A DNA stretch of 64,000 nt from Gerris lacustris (lineage: Eukaryota; Arthropoda; Insecta; Hemiptera; Gerridae), in the NCBI GenBank assembly GCA_951217055.1, contig OX578278.1:30145105-30209104 (forward strand). Direction: 5' to 3'. Numbering within the stretch: the first letter of the stretch is position 1; each line of letters starts with the position of its first letter. Shown here in pieces: positions 62,859-64,000 of the stretch. Below the pieces are notes generated by a model that did no database searches, was not told the origin of the DNA, and saw nothing but the letters and a program-made list of their open reading frames with translations. Both the position numbers and the translations under genes were made by a program.

Positions 62859-64000
62859 ATGCCGCAGTGTCCAGATGAAGAGTCTGCCTCAGACAGCCTG
62901 TTCCTTCTGGAGGTGTTGGTGAAGGAGGTGCATTACTCGTATTCCAGTATCAACTTGGACAGGAACCTGTTGGCTTCTTTACAAGAGACATGTGTTCTCG
63001 TCAAGTTCTTGCATTACCCGGTGATGGAGATCCGACAAGACTCATGCGACCCGAACGTCAATTACAACGCTCCAACTGTGAATGTAGGAGCCGGCAAATC
63101 TTGTCTCTTTTCTTTGAACAGGAAAACTCTCGCATGCAACAAGAAACTAAACGCCGGGTTCAATGTAATTCGTATGAACGCCGGTGCTCGTGGCAACAGT
63201 AAATGCGTCAGCATCGGTAAAGCCATTGTCGACCTGTCCAACAATTTTTTACAACTTATGAAGAAATCATGCAGCTCGTCGTCTCCAGCGACTAAATGCG
63301 TCAATGAAACTTATCCTTTAATTAACGACCAATGTGAAAAGGTAGGTGATATCTCAGTTTTCTTACGACTCTCTTGCTTCGGAAATCAAATAACTACACA
63401 ATTTAAGATGAGCTCGAATGACAGGGAAAGTTTCGTCTTCAAGGGTGAGGACGCTACAGACAATCTTAACGTCCCTTCGGAATGTTTTAAATTAGACTGT
63501 GACGACGAGTGTGACAAAGATCAATCTGGAGATCCCAGGGGTCGGTACCAAGGAGGTTTCCCTAGACCTTCGGCAGCTGGAGGAGGTGCCGCTTGGGAAC
63601 AATACGCCAGTGCAGCACCCTTTCAAGGATTTGCCCCGCAGTTTCCCCAAGCTCCTCCATTTCAAGTTCCCCAGGCTACTGATTGGGCCGGACCCAATGC
63701 AGGAAACTTTATGGGGGCTCCTGGATTCGGTGGTACCCCTTACGGGCCCCCTCAGGCTTTCTTATCACCCGACTACTTTCCGTCTAGAAATATGGGAGGA
63801 TATGGCAGCCCGAACGACGATTTATACCAATATGGCAAACCTTGGGCCGAGAAAGACGACTCGTGTTCTGGTAGAGGACGAGCGAAGACCCCCGCAACTC
63901 CTTGCCAATCGTCTTCACCCCCTTGTCCACCAGATGCTTCTACGATGAAGTCCCCTTGCGGCCAAAAAACCCCGAAAAGCTGCGATGGAGGTAATGGAAA
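62859..64000 (+). CDS. insect protein, possible C2-like N-terminus and Gly/Pro/Phe-rich tail (partial, runs off the window)
   Basis: 380 codons are open without a stop to the window edge, far beyond chance for this AT-rich DNA. The ATG is the first in frame after a TAA at 62811 and has A at -3 (CAAAATG). Residues about 14-183 form a hydrophobic, strand-rich region: LFLLEVLVKEVHYSYSS, VLVKFLHYPVMEIRQ, GKSCLFSLNRKTL, VSIGKAIVDLSNNF, then TYPLINDQ and VGDISVFLRLSCFG. It recalls the N-terminal region of uncharacterised insect families such as DUF4776/DUF4788, perhaps C2-like; this is from memory. Residues 205-225 are Cys/Asp-rich (ECFKLDCDDECDKD). About 226-330 is low complexity, rich in Gly, Pro, Phe, Gln and Tyr. 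From about 335 on, Ser/Pro/Cys-rich (PCQSSSPPCPP). No signal peptide or membrane segment. No intron within these 1.14 kb. Shorter frames at 62990-63304 and 63499-63948 are out-of-frame shadows. Function unknown. Confidence 0.88.
   Translation, partial: MPQCPDEESASDSLFLLEVLVKEVHYSYSSINLDRNLLASLQETCVLVKFLHYPVMEIRQDSCDPNVNYNAPTVNVGAGKSCLFSLNRKTLACNKKLNAGFNVIRMNAGARGNSKCVSIGKAIVDLSNNFLQLMKKSCSSSSPATKCVNETYPLINDQCEKVGDISVFLRLSCFGNQITTQFKMSSNDRESFVFKGEDATDNLNVPSECFKLDCDDECDKDQSGDPRGRYQGGFPRPSAAGGGAAWEQYASAAPFQGFAPQFPQAPPFQVPQATDWAGPNAGNFMGAPGFGGTPYGPPQAFLSPDYFPSRNMGGYGSPNDDLYQYGKPWAEKDDSCSGRGRAKTPATPCQSSSPPCPPDASTMKSPCGQKTPKSCDGGNG

Noticed and set aside
63346..63365. possible intron donor GGTAGGTG in the terminal gene
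   Set aside because: The frame stays open and the predicted strand VGDISVFLRLSCFG continues across it, so splicing here is unlikely.
63499..63948. 149-codon frame in the terminal gene
   Set aside because: Out of frame with the 380-codon open frame from 62859; a GC-rich shadow.

Overview
The window is a low-gene-density, AT-rich animal sequence, most likely from an insect. The evidence is long (AT)n tracts, many tRNA-like SINE fragments, MITE and foldback elements, RTE- and Jockey-type LINE remnants, and one insect-style coding exon at the right edge. I could not place the species.

Only two places hold credible protein coding. The first is an intact RTE-like LINE at 4467-8353, bounded by an exact 13-bp target-site duplication. 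Its ORF1 (4468-5418) and its endonuclease/reverse-transcriptase ORF2 (from 5419) lie in the same frame, separated by one UAG. That UAG is followed by CAA UUA, the classic leaky-stop context, and ORF2 has no AUG ahead of its endonuclease motif. The second is a long open exon, 62859 to beyond the right edge (380 codons with no stop), encoding an insect protein with a possible C2-like N-terminal region and a Gly/Pro/Phe/Gln-rich tail.

The rest is mobile-element debris. The clearest items are four copies of a chimeric SINE (about 200, 22.9 kb, 24.5 kb, 50.2-50.5 kb) whose head combines a tRNA-like A box and T arm with a segment resembling the internal promoter region of 5S rRNA. The 50-kb copy is full length with a roughly 24-28 bp duplication. 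A foldback element (10117-12738) with arms of about 500 bp is split by a nested element carrying four tandem units of about 286 bp. Eight fragments of one dispersed repeat family share the end motif GAAGCTATGTGCCACAC. A TIR element with arms of about 160 bp lies at 60169-60896. There are also several MITEs, two minisatellites, a 4 x 22 bp tandem array and several perfect short-loop hairpins.

The long gene-free stretches look like intergenic or large-intron DNA. A juxtaposed splice acceptor and donor at 31861-31880 resembles a recursive-splicing (ratchet) point, which would fit a long plus-strand intron. No tRNA gene with a standard cloverleaf, no rRNA gene and no CRISPR array was seen.
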